Part shown: positions 43,214 to 53,008 of the stretch, one piece after another
Position numbering within the stretch: position 1 is the stretch's first letter
Layout: every line of letters starts with the position of its first letter
Assembly (NCBI RefSeq): GCF_900103615.1
Contig: NZ_FNGW01000003.1
Coordinates: forward strand, 124,001 to 188,000
Length of the DNA stretch: 64,000 nucleotides
Direction: 5' to 3'
Source: Romboutsia lituseburensis DSM 797
GTDB lineage: Bacteria; Bacillota; Clostridia; Peptostreptococcales; Peptostreptococcaceae
Notes under the pieces: generated by a model
What the model was told of the DNA's origin: nothing
Database searches by the model: none
Seen by the model: the letters and a program-made list of their open reading frames with translations, nothing else
Translations under genes and position numbers: made by a program

Positions 43214-44650
43214 GTGTTACACTTTGAAGGGTTAAGAAAAAAGATAATTAAAAATTATTTTACAATAATAATTATAACAGTTGCATTATTTGAAGGTTTA
43301 TTTATATTCTATATTCAAAATTACTATTATGATTATGTTAGACAAAGTTTAATGAATCAAAAAGATTATACTAATTCAGTATATGATTTACCTACAACAG
43401 GTAGTATAAGTTTTGAAAGTAAGGTAAAAAACATAGTTGAAAAACAAAATACAGAAAAAAATTCTATGTATGCTATTGAGATAATAAATAAAAATTCTGA
43501 GATTATAATAGATCCTTATGGATTTAGGGTAAAAGAAAAAGTATCATATGAAGATGTAACTAGAGCTTTAAGGGGAGTCAAAGATAAAGATTTGACGCCA
43601 TATACATATAGGCAACCTGAAACAAATGAACATGTTATGAGTATCTCAGTACCTCTTAAAACGAATAATATAATAGAGGGGGTAGTTAGGTATACTGTAT
43701 CATTAGACAAAATAGATAACATAATCTTTAAGTTAACATTTGGACTTATACTGGCTGGTATATGTATATTGCTTATAGCTATATCTCTAAGTCTTAGATT
43801 TGCAGAGTCGTTAATTCAGCCGTTAAGAGAATTAAAACAATTTGCAAATGAATTAGCACATGGTAATTATAGTATTAAACTTAAAAATACAAATATATCT
43901 GATGATGAAATTGGAGATCTTGCTCAAACATTTGAACATATGGCAGCAGAGATTGATAAAAGTGAGAAATTAAAAGAAGAATTTATATCTTCAATATCTC
44001 ATGAGTTAAGAACACCACTTACGTCTATAAAAGGATGGAGTGAAACTCTAGGATATGAAGGTATTACTAAAGATGAATTAGATTTAGGATTAGGTATAAT
44101 ACAAGATGAAACTGAAAGATTAATAAAACTTGTAAATGAACTATTAGATTTTTCTCGTTTGGCATCGGACAGAATAAAACTTCAAATCGACATGGTAGAT
44201 ATAAGACATTTAGCGACAGGTGTTGTAAATCAATTAAAAGTTAAATCAAGCGAAAAAAATATTACATTAAGTGTAGAATTTGAAGATGAAGAAATAGAAA
44301 GTGTACAAGGAGATAAAAATAGATTACGTCAAGTTTTAATAAATCTTATACAAAATGCTATTAAATTTACAAGCGAAGATGGATTTGTTAAATTAGTAGT
44401 TTCTCAAGGTGAAGAATATACAACTATTAGAGTTATAGATAATGGATGTGGTATTGAATCTCATAATTTAGATAAAGTACTAGATAAATTCTTCCAAGAA
44501 GATTATAATAAAGCTGGTAGTGGGCTAGGCCTTGCCATAAGCCATGAAATTGTAAAACTTCATGGAGGAACTATGAATATAAACAGTGAAAAAGGTAAAG
44601 GTACAGCTATAACAATTACTATAAAAAATAAATTAATAGAATCAATATAA
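43214..44650 (+). CDS. Sensor histidine kinase
   Basis: 478 residues, GTG start two bases after the response regulator stop, with AAAGGAAG upstream. N-terminal membrane segment, extracellular domain (about 40-170), second membrane segment (about 172-195), HAMP (about 197-250), HisKA with SISHELRTPLTSI, and HATPase with NLIQNAIKF, DNGCGI and GSGLGLAISHEIV. Complete, orthodox kinase. Cotranscribed with the lipoprotein and response regulator. Confidence 0.95.
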   Translation: MLHFEGLRKKIIKNYFTIIIITVALFEGLFIFYIQNYYYDYVRQSLMNQKDYTNSVYDLPTTGSISFESKVKNIVEKQNTEKNSMYAIEIINKNSEIIIDPYGFRVKEKVSYEDVTRALRGVKDKDLTPYTYRQPETNEHVMSISVPLKTNNIIEGVVRYTVSLDKIDNIIFKLTFGLILAGICILLIAISLSLRFAESLIQPLRELKQFANELAHGNYSIKLKNTNISDDEIGDLAQTFEHMAAEIDKSEKLKEEFISSISHELRTPLTSIKGWSETLGYEGITKDELDLGLGIIQDETERLIKLVNELLDFSRLASDRIKLQIDMVDIRHLATGVVNQLKVKSSEKNITLSVEFEDEEIESVQGDKNRLRQVLINLIQNAIKFTSEDGFVKLVVSQGEEYTTIRVIDNGCGIESHNLDKVLDKFFQEDYNKAGSGLGLAISHEIVKLHGGTMNINSEKGKGTAITITIKNKLIESI

Positions 44651-44660
44651 TATATAAATA

Positions 44661-44705
44661 AAAATAGTGCTATATAGTAAAGGTATATAGCACTATTTTT
44701 ATTTT
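44661..44705 (+). terminator. Intrinsic terminator
   Basis: AAAATAGTGCTATATA / TATATAGCACTATTTTT stem after the kinase gene. In the following spacer TATACTTAATATAA occurs twice (44806-44819 and 44834-44847). Confidence 0.88.
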
Positions 44706-44900
44706 AAAATCATTACATACTTTATATTAAAAAAATATATATTGATATACCCATATTAATAATTAAGATTATAAATATATGATTAAAATTAATAATATTT
44801 GCTAATATACTTAATATAATATAAAATACAAGTTATACTTAATATAAAATATATAAAATAAAATTTATACAGGATATATATTAAAAGAAAGAGGCATAAT

Positions 44901-45638
44901 ATGAGAAATATTAAAATGACAATAAAATATGATGGTTCAAGATACAAAGGATTTCAAAGACTTAAAGATAATGATATGACGATACAAGGTAAAATCGAAA
45001 ATGTACTTAGCAAAATGACGAATGAATCTATAGAGATAATTGGATCAGGAAGAACAGATATGGGCGTTCATGCTAATGGACAAGTTGCAAACTTTAAGAC
45101 AGATTCTGAACTATCAATAAAAAAAATGCATGATTATTTATATGAATATTTACCGGAAGATATTGTAATAATAAATATGGAAGAAGTAGATGATAGATTC
45201 CATAGTAGATATAATGCAAAGTCTAAAATATATTTATATAAAATAGATAATAATAAATATCATGATCCATTTTTAAGAAAATACACTACTCATGTAGAAA
45301 AAAAATTAGATTTAGAACTTATGAGAGAAGCAAGTAAATATCTAATAGGAGAGCATGATTTTACAAGTTTTGCTTCATCAAAGTCTAAGAAAAAATCAAA
45401 TATTAGAGAAATACACTCTATAGAGATAAAGGAACATCATAATTTAGTTGAAATATATGTTCATGGGAATGGATTTTTATATAATATGGTAAGAATTATA
45501 GTAGGAGCACTACTTGATGTAGGTTTACATAGAAAAACTCCACAAGATATAAAGGAAATGCTAGAGTTTAAAGATAGATCTAAAGCATCAGATACAGCTC
45601 CATCTAAAGGACTTATTTTACACAAAGTAAATTATTAA
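44901..45638 (+). CDS. truA: tRNA pseudouridine synthase TruA
   Basis: 245 residues. Catalytic aspartate in GSGRTDMGVHANGQV, FHSRYNAKSKIYLYKI and YNMVRIIVGALLDVG are diagnostic of TruA, which makes pseudouridine at positions 38-40 of tRNA. AAAGAGGC precedes the ATG. Outside the usual ribosomal protein operon, so this may be a second truA copy in the genome. Confidence 0.93.
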   Translation: MRNIKMTIKYDGSRYKGFQRLKDNDMTIQGKIENVLSKMTNESIEIIGSGRTDMGVHANGQVANFKTDSELSIKKMHDYLYEYLPEDIVIINMEEVDDRFHSRYNAKSKIYLYKIDNNKYHDPFLRKYTTHVEKKLDLELMREASKYLIGEHDFTSFASSKSKKKSNIREIHSIEIKEHHNLVEIYVHGNGFLYNMVRIIVGALLDVGLHRKTPQDIKEMLEFKDRSKASDTAPSKGLILHKVNY

Positions 45639-45661
45639 TTTATAAAAATAAAATTATATAG

Positions 45662-45690
45662 TTGACATTAGAAATAATATAAACTAATAT
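45662..45690 (+). promoter_or_regulatory. SigA promoter of the argG T-box leader
   Basis: TTGACA (45662-45667), 17-base spacer, TAATAT (45685-45690). Confidence 0.85.
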
Positions 45691-45730
45691 TACTTACAAG
45701 ATAATAACTTAATAATATAAATTCAATGAA

Positions 45731-45954
45731 AAAGAGAGTAGCTTAAATGAATTTTACAGAGAGTTAGGGTTGGTGGAAGCCTAATATTGAAGTTTGAGTG
45801 AATAGAGCTTTGGAGGATATTGCAGGAAATATAAAAAGTATTGCAATAGGATTGTCTCGCCTTAAGAGAAAGAGTGGATAAGTAAAACTTGTCAATTAGA
45901 GTGGTAACGCGGAAAATATTCGTCTCTTGATTTTTTAATCAAGAGACGTTTTTT
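45731..45954 (+). promoter_or_regulatory. T-box leader upstream of argG
   Basis: Stem I begins with AGAGAGTAGC and holds GGTGGAAGCC; the right arm TGAGTGAATAGAGCTT carries the GAA of the loop-E motif followed by AGA (45804-45806), a likely Arg specifier codon. The T-box sequence GAGTGGTAACGCGG (45899-45912) precedes a terminator CGTCTCTTGA / TCAAGAGACG with a T6 tail (45921-45954). Uncharged tRNA-Arg should stabilise the antiterminator. Confidence 0.9.
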
Positions 45955-46039
45955 AATATAAAGATAGCTTGTACTAAAAGTAATAATAGCTCCTTTATAT
46001 AGTTACTAAGTATCTAAATGAACAATTTTTATTTATCAA

Positions 46040-46097
46040 TAAGAGTGGTACCGCGGAAAATTCGCCTCTTAGTATTTAATACTAAGAGGCTTTTTAA
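46040..46097 (+). promoter_or_regulatory. Second T-box antiterminator/terminator unit without stem I
   Basis: A second T-box sequence AGAGTGGTACCGCGG (46043-46057) and terminator GCCTCTTAGTA / TACTAAGAGGC with T5 tail (46064-46096). The 85 bases between the first terminator and this unit are too short and lack GGTGGAAGC-type stem I landmarks. Confidence 0.75.
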
Positions 46098-46151
46098 TTT
46101 GTCCAAATAAATAAAGGCTTAATAAAAATGGAAAAACGACATAATACAATG

Positions 46152-46165
46152 TTTTGTATACAAAA
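46152..46165. promoter_or_regulatory. TTTTGTATACAAAA palindrome before argG
   Basis: Perfect 14-base palindrome between the second T-box terminator and the argG ribosome site. Its core equals the TTGTATACAA copies at 18307 and 20395. Possible operator or roadblock site, unproven. Confidence 0.4.
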
Positions 46166-46186
46166 TAAATTAAGGAGGAAAAGGTT

Positions 46187-47443
46187 ATGAAAGAAAAAGT
46201 TGTTTTAGCATATTCAGGAGGATTAGACACATCAATAATAATACCTTGGTTAAAGGAAAACTATGATATTGAAGTAATTGCAGTTTGTGCAAATGTAGGG
46301 CAAGAAGAAAATATGGAAGAAGTTTATGAAAAAGCATTAAAAAGTGGTGCTAGTAAAGCATATGTTGATGATGTAAGTGAAGAATTTGTAACAGAGACAA
46401 TATTTAAAGCAATAAAGGCTGAAGCTAAGTATGAAGGAAAATATTTACTAGGAACATCTTTAGCAAGACCAATAATAGCTAAAAAGCTAGTTGATGTAGC
46501 TCATATAGAGGGTGCAAAATACATATGCCATGGGTGTACAGGTAAAGGAAATGATCAAGTAAGATTTGAGGCATCTATAGCAGCTCTTGATCCAAGTATA
46601 AAAATAATAGCGCCATGGAGAATATGGGATATAAAATCTAGAGAGGATGCAATAGAATATGCTCAAAAACACAATATTCCTATAACTGTAACTAAAGAAA
46701 AAATTTATTCTGTAGATGCAAATCTTTGGCATATATCTACTGAAGGTGGAGATATAGAACATTTAGAAAATGAACATCAAAACCATGTGTATAAAAAATG
46801 TTTACCAGTAGAAGAAGCCTGTGATGAAGCTGAATATGTTGAAATTCATTTTGAAAAGGGCGTTCCAACTAAAGTAAATCAAAAAGAACTATCTCCTGTT
46901 GAAATCATAAAAGAATTAAATAACATAGGAGCAAAGCATGGTATTGGTGTGATAGATATAGTTGAAAATAGATTAGTCGGAATGAAATCAAGAGGTATAT
47001 ACGAGACTCCAGGAGGTACAATTCTTTATGAAGGACACAATATTTTAGAAAGTGCTACTTTAGATAAAGAAGCATTACATTTTAAACAAATGGTTTCTTT
47101 AAAGTATGGAGAGTTAATATATAATGGATTGTGGTATTCTAAGTTAAGAGAATCAATAGATGCATTTATTGAACAGACACAACAAAATGTATCTGGAAGT
47201 GTTAAAATAAAGCTTTATAAAGGATTTATGAAGCCTGCTGGAATATTTACAACAAACGCACTTTATGATGAGTCTATATCTTCATTTGGGGAAAGTGACT
47301 TATATGATCATAAGGATGCACAAGGATTTATAAATTTATTTACATTACCTTTGAAGATACAATCTATGAAGGATGAAAAAATAAATAATAATCAAAAAGA
47401 TTTAGAGTTAGACAAAGAAGTAGCTGTAGATAAGGCTATATAA
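46187..47443 (+). CDS. argG: Argininosuccinate synthase
   Basis: 418 residues. ATP-binding [15 protein letters not shown] at the N-terminus, [15 protein letters not shown], and the substrate loop [13 protein letters not shown] are standard for ArgG, which joins citrulline and aspartate in arginine synthesis. AAGGAGG precedes the ATG. A T-box leader with a probable Arg specifier controls it. argH does not follow; a terminator and convergent genes do. Confidence 0.95.
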   Translation: MKEKVVLAYSGGLDTSIIIPWLKENYDIEVIAVCANVGQEENMEEVYEKALKSGASKAYVDDVSEEFVTETIFKAIKAEAKYEGKYLLGTSLARPIIAKKLVDVAHIEGAKYICHGCTGKGNDQVRFEASIAALDPSIKIIAPWRIWDIKSREDAIEYAQKHNIPITVTKEKIYSVDANLWHISTEGGDIEHLENEHQNHVYKKCLPVEEACDEAEYVEIHFEKGVPTKVNQKELSPVEIIKELNNIGAKHGIGVIDIVENRLVGMKSRGIYETPGGTILYEGHNILESATLDKEALHFKQMVSLKYGELIYNGLWYSKLRESIDAFIEQTQQNVSGSVKIKLYKGFMKPAGIFTTNALYDESISSFGESDLYDHKDAQGFINLFTLPLKIQSMKDEKINNNQKDLELDKEVAVDKAI

Positions 47444-47448
47444 AAACA

Positions 47449-47482
47449 AAATGGTCTTAAGAATATTCTTAAGACCATTTGA
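47449..47482. terminator. Convergent hairpin terminator
   Basis: AAATGGTCTTAAGAAT / ATTCTTAAGACCATTT perfect stem with little T tail, between argG and the DUF4363 gene. Confidence 0.65.
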
Positions 47483-47483
47483 T

Positions 47484-47864
47484 TTAAAATATGTGGTTTA
47501 AATCACACTTTTCACTTTCTAATATATTATCTAAAGTACTTTTTATTCTATATACCTGCTCAAGTGCCATTGATTTATCTCTAGAAATTATAGATCCATC
47601 TAATATATCTAAGCATAAACATACATTATCAAAATAATCATGATTTAATAGCTTATACCAGGATCCCTTATCCTTATGAAAATCTTTGTGATAATCATCT
47701 AGCTCGTTTTTTGCATCATCCCAATTATCATTTTTTATATAATTTTCTATAATATCTGCTCTAGAATTATAAATATCAGTAAAGTCAGATATTTCACTAT
47801 TAATATAAAGTCCAAATATAACAAATAATATAGTCCAGATTAAAGAGTAAACTAAAGATTTCAA
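47484..47864 (-). CDS. DUF4363 family protein
   Basis: 126 residues, TTG start with GAGGTGA seven bases upstream. One N-terminal membrane segment (about residues 5-22), then an extracytoplasmic helical region with repeated WDDAKNELDDYHKDF-type helices, as in the DUF4363 family that accompanies DUF421 proteins. Operon with the DUF421 gene upstream (21-base gap). Function unknown. Confidence 0.82.
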   Translation of the reverse strand: MKSLVYSLIWTILFVIFGLYINSEISDFTDIYNSRADIIENYIKNDNWDDAKNELDDYHKDFHKDKGSWYKLLNHDYFDNVCLCLDILDGSIISRDKSMALEQVYRIKSTLDNILESEKCDLNHIF

Positions 47865-47885
47865 AGATAATCACCTCGATGTTAA

Positions 47886-48542
47886 TTAATTTTTCTTTTC
47901 TTGAATATATATTTTTTCATTTTCATCTATTACACATAAAAGTACATCTTTTAGATTCTCAATGTGATTAGATTTTAATATACCCTCCAACCAATTTATA
48001 TCTTTATTTACTATATTTAAGTTATGTTTTATGATTTTACCATCTATTATTAATGATACAGGTAGATGGTTAAAGGCACTATTGGGAGGATTTTTATATG
48101 ATGGTGTTGGTAAAACACTAAGATTTCCATCTGTTTCAAGTATGGCATATTGAACATCCATAATTCTGAAATAACCTTGTATACGAAGCTGTTCTAGCAA
48201 TTCATCTATGGTAACTCTTTCTCTTTGCAATTCTTTGTAATTAATTTTTCCTCTTTCGATTAAAAGAGAAGGCTTACCTGATAAAAGAACTCTTACAGTT
48301 CTAGATTTTAAAGCTAGATAAGAAATAACTATTTGCATAGCAGCGAGCCCTGTAACAGCTGCAACACCATTTATTATAGGGATATTATTGTTTTCCATAG
48401 GAACAGCTGCAACTTCTGCTATTAGAAGTGTTATAACTAAATCAAAAGAGTTCATTTCAGCTATTTCACCTTTACCCATAACTCTTAGAGATATTAAAAC
48501 AACTATATATAACAAAATACTTCTTATTAAAACTACTAACAT
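47886..48542 (-). CDS. DUF421 (YetF/YdfS-like) membrane protein
   Basis: 218 residues from the ATG at 48542 (AAAGGA eight bases upstream); the longer frame to 48605 has no ribosome site. Three membrane segments (LVVLIRSILLYIVVLISLR, FDLVITLLIAEVAAVPM, VAAVTGLAAMQIVISYLAL), then the cytoplasmic YetF domain with GKPSLLIERGKI and VQYAILETDGNLSVL. Together with the DUF4363 gene it forms the common DUF421-DUF4363 pair of Clostridia. The family has been linked to germination and membrane functions, but the role is unclear. Confidence 0.88.
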   Translation of the reverse strand: MLVVLIRSILLYIVVLISLRVMGKGEIAEMNSFDLVITLLIAEVAAVPMENNNIPIINGVAAVTGLAAMQIVISYLALKSRTVRVLLSGKPSLLIERGKINYKELQRERVTIDELLEQLRIQGYFRIMDVQYAILETDGNLSVLPTPSYKNPPNSAFNHLPVSLIIDGKIIKHNLNIVNKDINWLEGILKSNHIENLKDVLLCVIDENEKIYIQEKKN

Positions 48543-48872
48543 ATTCATTTTCCTTTCAAAGTCATATGATAAATTATTATTACCATTTATATAATTTTGA
48601 TTCATAAAACTAATGTTAAAACCTTTTAAAATTTTTACAAATTTGATATAATTAACTTTAAATTGAATTATAAAAATGTTTTTATATGACTAAAAATTAT
48701 AATTACAAGCTAGATAGATAAAAAATTAAATTTTGAGTTGACGTACTAAGCTATTGCAACATGAAGTTATCAACCTATGCAGTGACTTAATTGAAGAGAA
48801 TTTTTTATCTATTTTAAAAATAAAAATTATATAAATTATAGAGTAAATAAGTAATAAATTGGGAGGATTATA
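48543..48872. other. Divergent intergenic region, no gene seen
   Basis: 330 bases between the DUF421 gene (minus) and miaB (plus). TTGACG at 48738-48743 could be a -35 for miaB, without a clear -10. The stretch 48735-48795 is less AT-rich than its surroundings; I could not assign a structure. Confidence 0.4.
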
Positions 48873-50306
48873 ATGAGTAAAAGAAAGCAAGTACAAGTTC
48901 CTATAGAAAAAATACAAGAACAAGATATATTTATAGAAGCAATAGCAGAGCAAAATTCAAGATATTACGCTATACATAAAGCAAAACCTAGATACTTAAT
49001 ACAAACATTTGGGTGTCAAATGAATGAACATGATTCAGAAAAATTATGTGCAATGCTTGACGAAATGGGATATGAAAGAGGAATGACTGCAGGTGAATGC
49101 GATTTAATAATATACAATACCTGTGCAGTAAGAGAAAATGCAGAACTTAAAGTTTATGGTAACTTAGGTCAATTAAAATTCCAAAAAAGAAAAAATCCAG
49201 ACTTAAAAATAGCTGTATGTGGATGTATGATGCAACAACCTCATGTTGTAAAAGAGTTAAAATCTAAATATAATCATGTTGATTTAGTATTTGGAACACA
49301 TAATTTATATAAATTCCCTGAGTTATTAACAAAATCAATGGATAATAAAAAAATGTTAGTTGATGTGTGGGATGTTGACGGAGAAGTAGTAGAAGGACTT
49401 AAAAGTACTAGAAAATTTGAATTAAAAGCTTTTGTTAATATAATGTATGGATGTAATAATTTCTGTACTTATTGTATAGTACCATATACAAGAGGTAGAG
49501 AAAGAAGTAGAAAACCAGAAGATATAATAAATGAAATAAAAGAATTAGCTGCAAATGGTACTAAAGAAGTTACATTACTTGGACAAAATGTTGATTCATA
49601 TGGAAAAACTTTAGAAAATCCTATAACATTTGCAGAACTTTTAAGAAAAGTAAATGATATAGATGGCATAGAAAGAGTTAGGTTTATGACATCTCATCCA
49701 AAGGATATATCAGATGAAGTTATATATGCGATAAGAGATTGTGATAAAGTTTGTGAATTTTTACATTTACCAGTTCAATGCGGTAGTACACCATTACTTA
49801 AAAAAATGAATAGACATTATACTAAGGAATACTATTTAGAAATAGTAGAAAAGGCTAGAAAAGAAGTTCCAGATATAGCTTTTTCTACAGACTTAATGAT
49901 AGGATTCCCAGGGGAAACTGATGAAGATTTATTAGAAACTATAGATGTAGTAGAAAAGGTTAGATATGGTTCTGCTTTTACATTCATATATTCTAAGAGA
50001 AAAGGAACTCCAGCTGCTGAAATGGAAAATCAAATACCAGAAGATATAAAACATGAAAGATTTAATAAAGTATTAGAGAGAGTAAATACTATTGCTGGGG
50101 AAATCAATAAAGAATATGTAGGAAAAACAGTTGAAGTCTTAGTAGAAGGTAAAAGTAAGACTGATGAAGATAAATTTACAGGAAGAACAAGACAAAATAA
50201 GTTAGTAAACTTTGAAGCTTGTGGAGAAGATTTAGTAGGAAAGTTAGTTATGGTTGAGATAACTGGAGCTAATAGTTTCTCATTAGTAGGTAAGGAAAGT
50301 AAATAA
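48873..50306 (+). CDS. miaB: tRNA-2-methylthio-N6-dimethylallyladenosine synthase
   Basis: 477 residues: N-terminal UPF0004 domain ([12 protein letters not shown]; three cluster cysteines), radical SAM cluster motif [18 protein letters not shown], and a C-terminal TRAM domain ([12 protein letters not shown]). MiaB adds methylthio to i6A37 of tRNA. GGGAGG eight bases before the ATG. The usual mutS-mutL-hfq followers are not present after it. Confidence 0.95.
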   Translation: MSKRKQVQVPIEKIQEQDIFIEAIAEQNSRYYAIHKAKPRYLIQTFGCQMNEHDSEKLCAMLDEMGYERGMTAGECDLIIYNTCAVRENAELKVYGNLGQLKFQKRKNPDLKIAVCGCMMQQPHVVKELKSKYNHVDLVFGTHNLYKFPELLTKSMDNKKMLVDVWDVDGEVVEGLKSTRKFELKAFVNIMYGCNNFCTYCIVPYTRGRERSRKPEDIINEIKELAANGTKEVTLLGQNVDSYGKTLENPITFAELLRKVNDIDGIERVRFMTSHPKDISDEVIYAIRDCDKVCEFLHLPVQCGSTPLLKKMNRHYTKEYYLEIVEKARKEVPDIAFSTDLMIGFPGETDEDLLETIDVVEKVRYGSAFTFIYSKRKGTPAAEMENQIPEDIKHERFNKVLERVNTIAGEINKEYVGKTVEVLVEGKSKTDEDKFTGRTRQNKLVNFEACGEDLVGKLVMVEITGANSFSLVGKESK

Positions 50307-50317
50307 TTTGAAAATAT

Positions 50318-50405
50318 AAGGGGTTGTCTCAAAACATATATATTTAAACTATTAGTATTGGAGTTAGTTGCCTTTAGTTTAGATTGTTTTTGGGGCAGTC
50401 CCTTT
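50318..50405. mobile_element. MITE-like element, about 88 bases
   Basis: Terminal inverted repeats AAGGGGTTGTCTCAAAA (50318-50334) and TTTTGGGGCAGTCCCTT (50388-50404) bound a short AT-rich centre with no coding capacity. The GGGGTTGTCTCAAAA end resembles insertion sequence ends. Alternatively it is a long terminator for miaB. No transposase is nearby. Confidence 0.45.
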
Positions 50406-50491
50406 CAATATATTATTAGTATAATAGGGGAGAAATTTAATAGTCATGAAAATAAAAGAAGAATAATTAATAAAACATAGGAGAATCGATT

Positions 50492-52246
50492 ATGTTTGAC
50501 AATATGTTAGAGATATTACTAGATAATATTCCGTACTCTATTTGGTTAAGAAGCAAAGAAGGACATTTTATATTTGTAAATAAATGTCTATGTGATAGTT
50601 TAAATAAAACCAAAGAAGAGATATTAGGAAAAACTGTTTATGATATATATGGAGAAAGATTAGGAAAAGAGTACACAAAAAACTATGAAGAGGTAGAAAG
50701 TCTAGGAGAAGCTAAAATGTTTTCTGGATACCAAGAAGGTATATTTTTAGAATGTTATATAGCACCTATTAAAAAAGATGGAAAAATAGAAAATTATTTA
50801 GGTATACTCCAAGACCAAACTGAACGCAAAAAATATGAAGATGAAATAGTAAAACAAAAAAATTTATTAAAAGCTATAATGGATACAATTCCAGATTCTA
50901 TATTTTATAAAAACCTAGAAGGTGAATACATAAATTGTAATGTATCTTTTGCTCAAAACTATTATGAAAGTGATAAGGAAAAAATTATAGGAAAAAAAGA
51001 TTTAGATATTATAAAAGATGAAAATTTTAAAAATCAAATTATTAAATCTGATGAAAAAATAATAAAAGATAGGACTACTCAAACTACGAATATTAATATA
51101 AAAGTTAATGGAGAAACAAAATATATGGAGTGTATAAAAACTCCTTTAGTAGATGTAGAAAATAACATGTGGGGAATTGTTGGTATATCAAGGGATATAA
51201 CAGAAAGAAAACTAGTAGAAAAAGAATTAAGGAAAATAGGTTACAATGATAAATTAACAAAAGTTTACAATAGAGCTTATTTTGATGAAAAAATTAAAAC
51301 TTTAGATAATGAAAGATATTTGCCACTAAGTTTAATAATGGGGGATGTAGACGGATTAAAAATAGTAAATGATACATTAGGACATCTAAAAGGAGATGAG
51401 CTTTTAGTTCAAGTATCAAATGTATTAAAACGAGTTTGTGATGAGGGGTTAATAGTTCGTTGGGGTGGAGATGAATTTATAATACTACTTCCAAATACAG
51501 AATCTAAAAAAGCAGAGCAAATATGCAAAAAAATTACACGTGCTTGTAAAAAAGAACCGTATACGTCTATACCTCTAAGTATATCTTTAGGGTACTCAAC
51601 AAAAAGAAACGTAGGACAAAATATAGATGATGTTATAAAAGATGCTGAAGAAAAGTTATATAAAGAAAAATTACCGAGAAATATAAATTCTAAGAAAAAA
51701 ATTTTAAAAGGATTAATGGAAATATTAGAAGAAAAGAGTTTAGATGCAAAAAATCATACAGATAGAGTAGTATATTATGCTAAAAGATTAGGAAAAAGAT
51801 TAAAGCTTAATAGTGATGATCAAAAAGAGCTTATACTTTCGGCTATGCTTCATGATATTGGTAAAATAGGAATACAAAATGAAATTGCATCTAAAAATGG
51901 TAAACTAACTGACGAAGAGTTTAATATAATAAAAACACATGTAGAAAAGGGATATAGGGTTGCTAAATCTAATTATGAGATAGCGTATGTAGCAAATAAT
52001 ATACTATCACATCATGAAAAATGGAATGGCACAGGGTACCCTATGGGGTTAAAAGGCAAAGAGATACCGTTTTTAGCCAGAGTAATATGTGTTATTGATG
52101 CATACGATGCAATGACAAGTGAAAGGTCATATAAGAAACAAATGACTAATGAGCAAGCTTTAAAAGAAATTGAACGCTGCTCAGGAACTCAATTTGATCC
52201 TGAAATAGTTAAAGCTTTCATAGAAGAATTTAAATATGAAAATTAA
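50492..52246 (+). CDS. PAS-PAS-GGDEF-HD-GYP cyclic-di-GMP signalling protein
   Basis: 584 residues, soluble: two PAS domains (about 1-110 and 120-235), a GGDEF domain (about 250-395) with intact RWGGDEF near residue 326, and an HD-GYP domain (about 400-580) with LHDIGKIG and HHEKWNGTGYP. Both catalytic motifs look intact, so it may both make and break c-di-GMP. I see no RxxD inhibitory site at the usual spacing before GGDEF. TAGGAGA precedes the ATG. Single gene; input signal unknown. Confidence 0.92.
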   Translation: MFDNMLEILLDNIPYSIWLRSKEGHFIFVNKCLCDSLNKTKEEILGKTVYDIYGERLGKEYTKNYEEVESLGEAKMFSGYQEGIFLECYIAPIKKDGKIENYLGILQDQTERKKYEDEIVKQKNLLKAIMDTIPDSIFYKNLEGEYINCNVSFAQNYYESDKEKIIGKKDLDIIKDENFKNQIIKSDEKIIKDRTTQTTNINIKVNGETKYMECIKTPLVDVENNMWGIVGISRDITERKLVEKELRKIGYNDKLTKVYNRAYFDEKIKTLDNERYLPLSLIMGDVDGLKIVNDTLGHLKGDELLVQVSNVLKRVCDEGLIVRWGGDEFIILLPNTESKKAEQICKKITRACKKEPYTSIPLSISLGYSTKRNVGQNIDDVIKDAEEKLYKEKLPRNINSKKKILKGLMEILEEKSLDAKNHTDRVVYYAKRLGKRLKLNSDDQKELILSAMLHDIGKIGIQNEIASKNGKLTDEEFNIIKTHVEKGYRVAKSNYEIAYVANNILSHHEKWNGTGYPMGLKGKEIPFLARVICVIDAYDAMTSERSYKKQMTNEQALKEIERCSGTQFDPEIVKAFIEEFKYEN

Positions 52247-52253
52247 TTATAGT

Positions 52254-52298
52254 AAAAAAGTAGTTTATAAAATATAGTATTTTATAAACTACTTTTTT
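52254..52298. terminator. Bidirectional terminator
   Basis: AAAAAAGTAGTTTATAAAA / TTTTATAAACTACTTTTTT perfect stem between convergent genes. Confidence 0.93.
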
Positions 52299-52320
52299 AT
52301 ATTAGATAGAGCATTCTAGA

Positions 52321-52932
52321 CTAGTCGTTTAAAACTTCTAAGAAATTTTGAAGTATTTTTGCAGTTATACCCCAAATAATATAATTATTGTATTTATAAA
52401 ATAAAACTTCATAATTTCCTTTTCCAAATTTATAATTTTCTTTGTTTGGAATTATATCATAAGGAAAATTGTTATCTGGTATAATTTTTACTTCATTGTT
52501 ATAGTAGTTAGGCTCATACTTTAACAAATAAGAAATTGGTACTAAAAATATATGATCGACTTCATCTTTATTTATATTTAAAGTTTCAATATTATCTAAT
52601 ATACCCACATAAGGGTGAATAATTAAATTAGCTGGAGTTATAAGTAAGTCTAGTTCAGATATTATTTGAATATTATCTGGGAATGTACCAAGCTCTTCAC
52701 AAGTTTCTCGAATACAAGCATCATAAGGTGTCTCATTCAACTCTATTTTTCCTCCAGGGAAAGATATTTCATTAGGTTGAGATCTTAATGTTTTGGATCT
52801 AACTTGAAATAATATATAAAAACTACCGTCCTTTTTTACAATAGGAATTAGTACAGAAGCTTTTTTCATATTTTTGTGTCCGTTTATATAAGGTTTATAG
52901 TTTGAAAGTTTATTTTTTAGGGTATTAATCAT
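52321..52932 (-). CDS. NUDIX CoA pyrophosphatase (NudL-like)
   Basis: 203 residues, AAGGAGGAC six bases before the ATG. NUDIX box GGKIELNETPYDACIRETCEELG is complete, and the preceding VRSKTLRSQPNEISFPGG is the UPF0035/CoAse signature. It cleaves CoA and oxidised CoA to phosphopantetheine and 3',5'-ADP. Monocistronic. Confidence 0.9.
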   Translation of the reverse strand: MINTLKNKLSNYKPYINGHKNMKKASVLIPIVKKDGSFYILFQVRSKTLRSQPNEISFPGGKIELNETPYDACIRETCEELGTFPDNIQIISELDLLITPANLIIHPYVGILDNIETLNINKDEVDHIFLVPISYLLKYEPNYYNNEVKIIPDNNFPYDIIPNKENYKFGKGNYEVLFYKYNNYIIWGITAKILQNFLEVLND

Positions 52933-53008
52933 GATGTCCTCCTTACAAGTATTATATACTTATTATAGTATATGAAATAGTAAGAATTATAGGACAAATA
53001 TAAAATAA

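Noticed and set aside
44806-44847. TATACTTAATATAA repeated twice, start of a CRISPR or tandem array
   Set aside because: Only two copies in extremely AT-rich DNA, no regular spacers and no cas genes.
50318-50405. Plain Rho-independent terminator for miaB
   Set aside because: The 50-base loop and 17-base IS-like ends fit a small inserted element better; not excluded.
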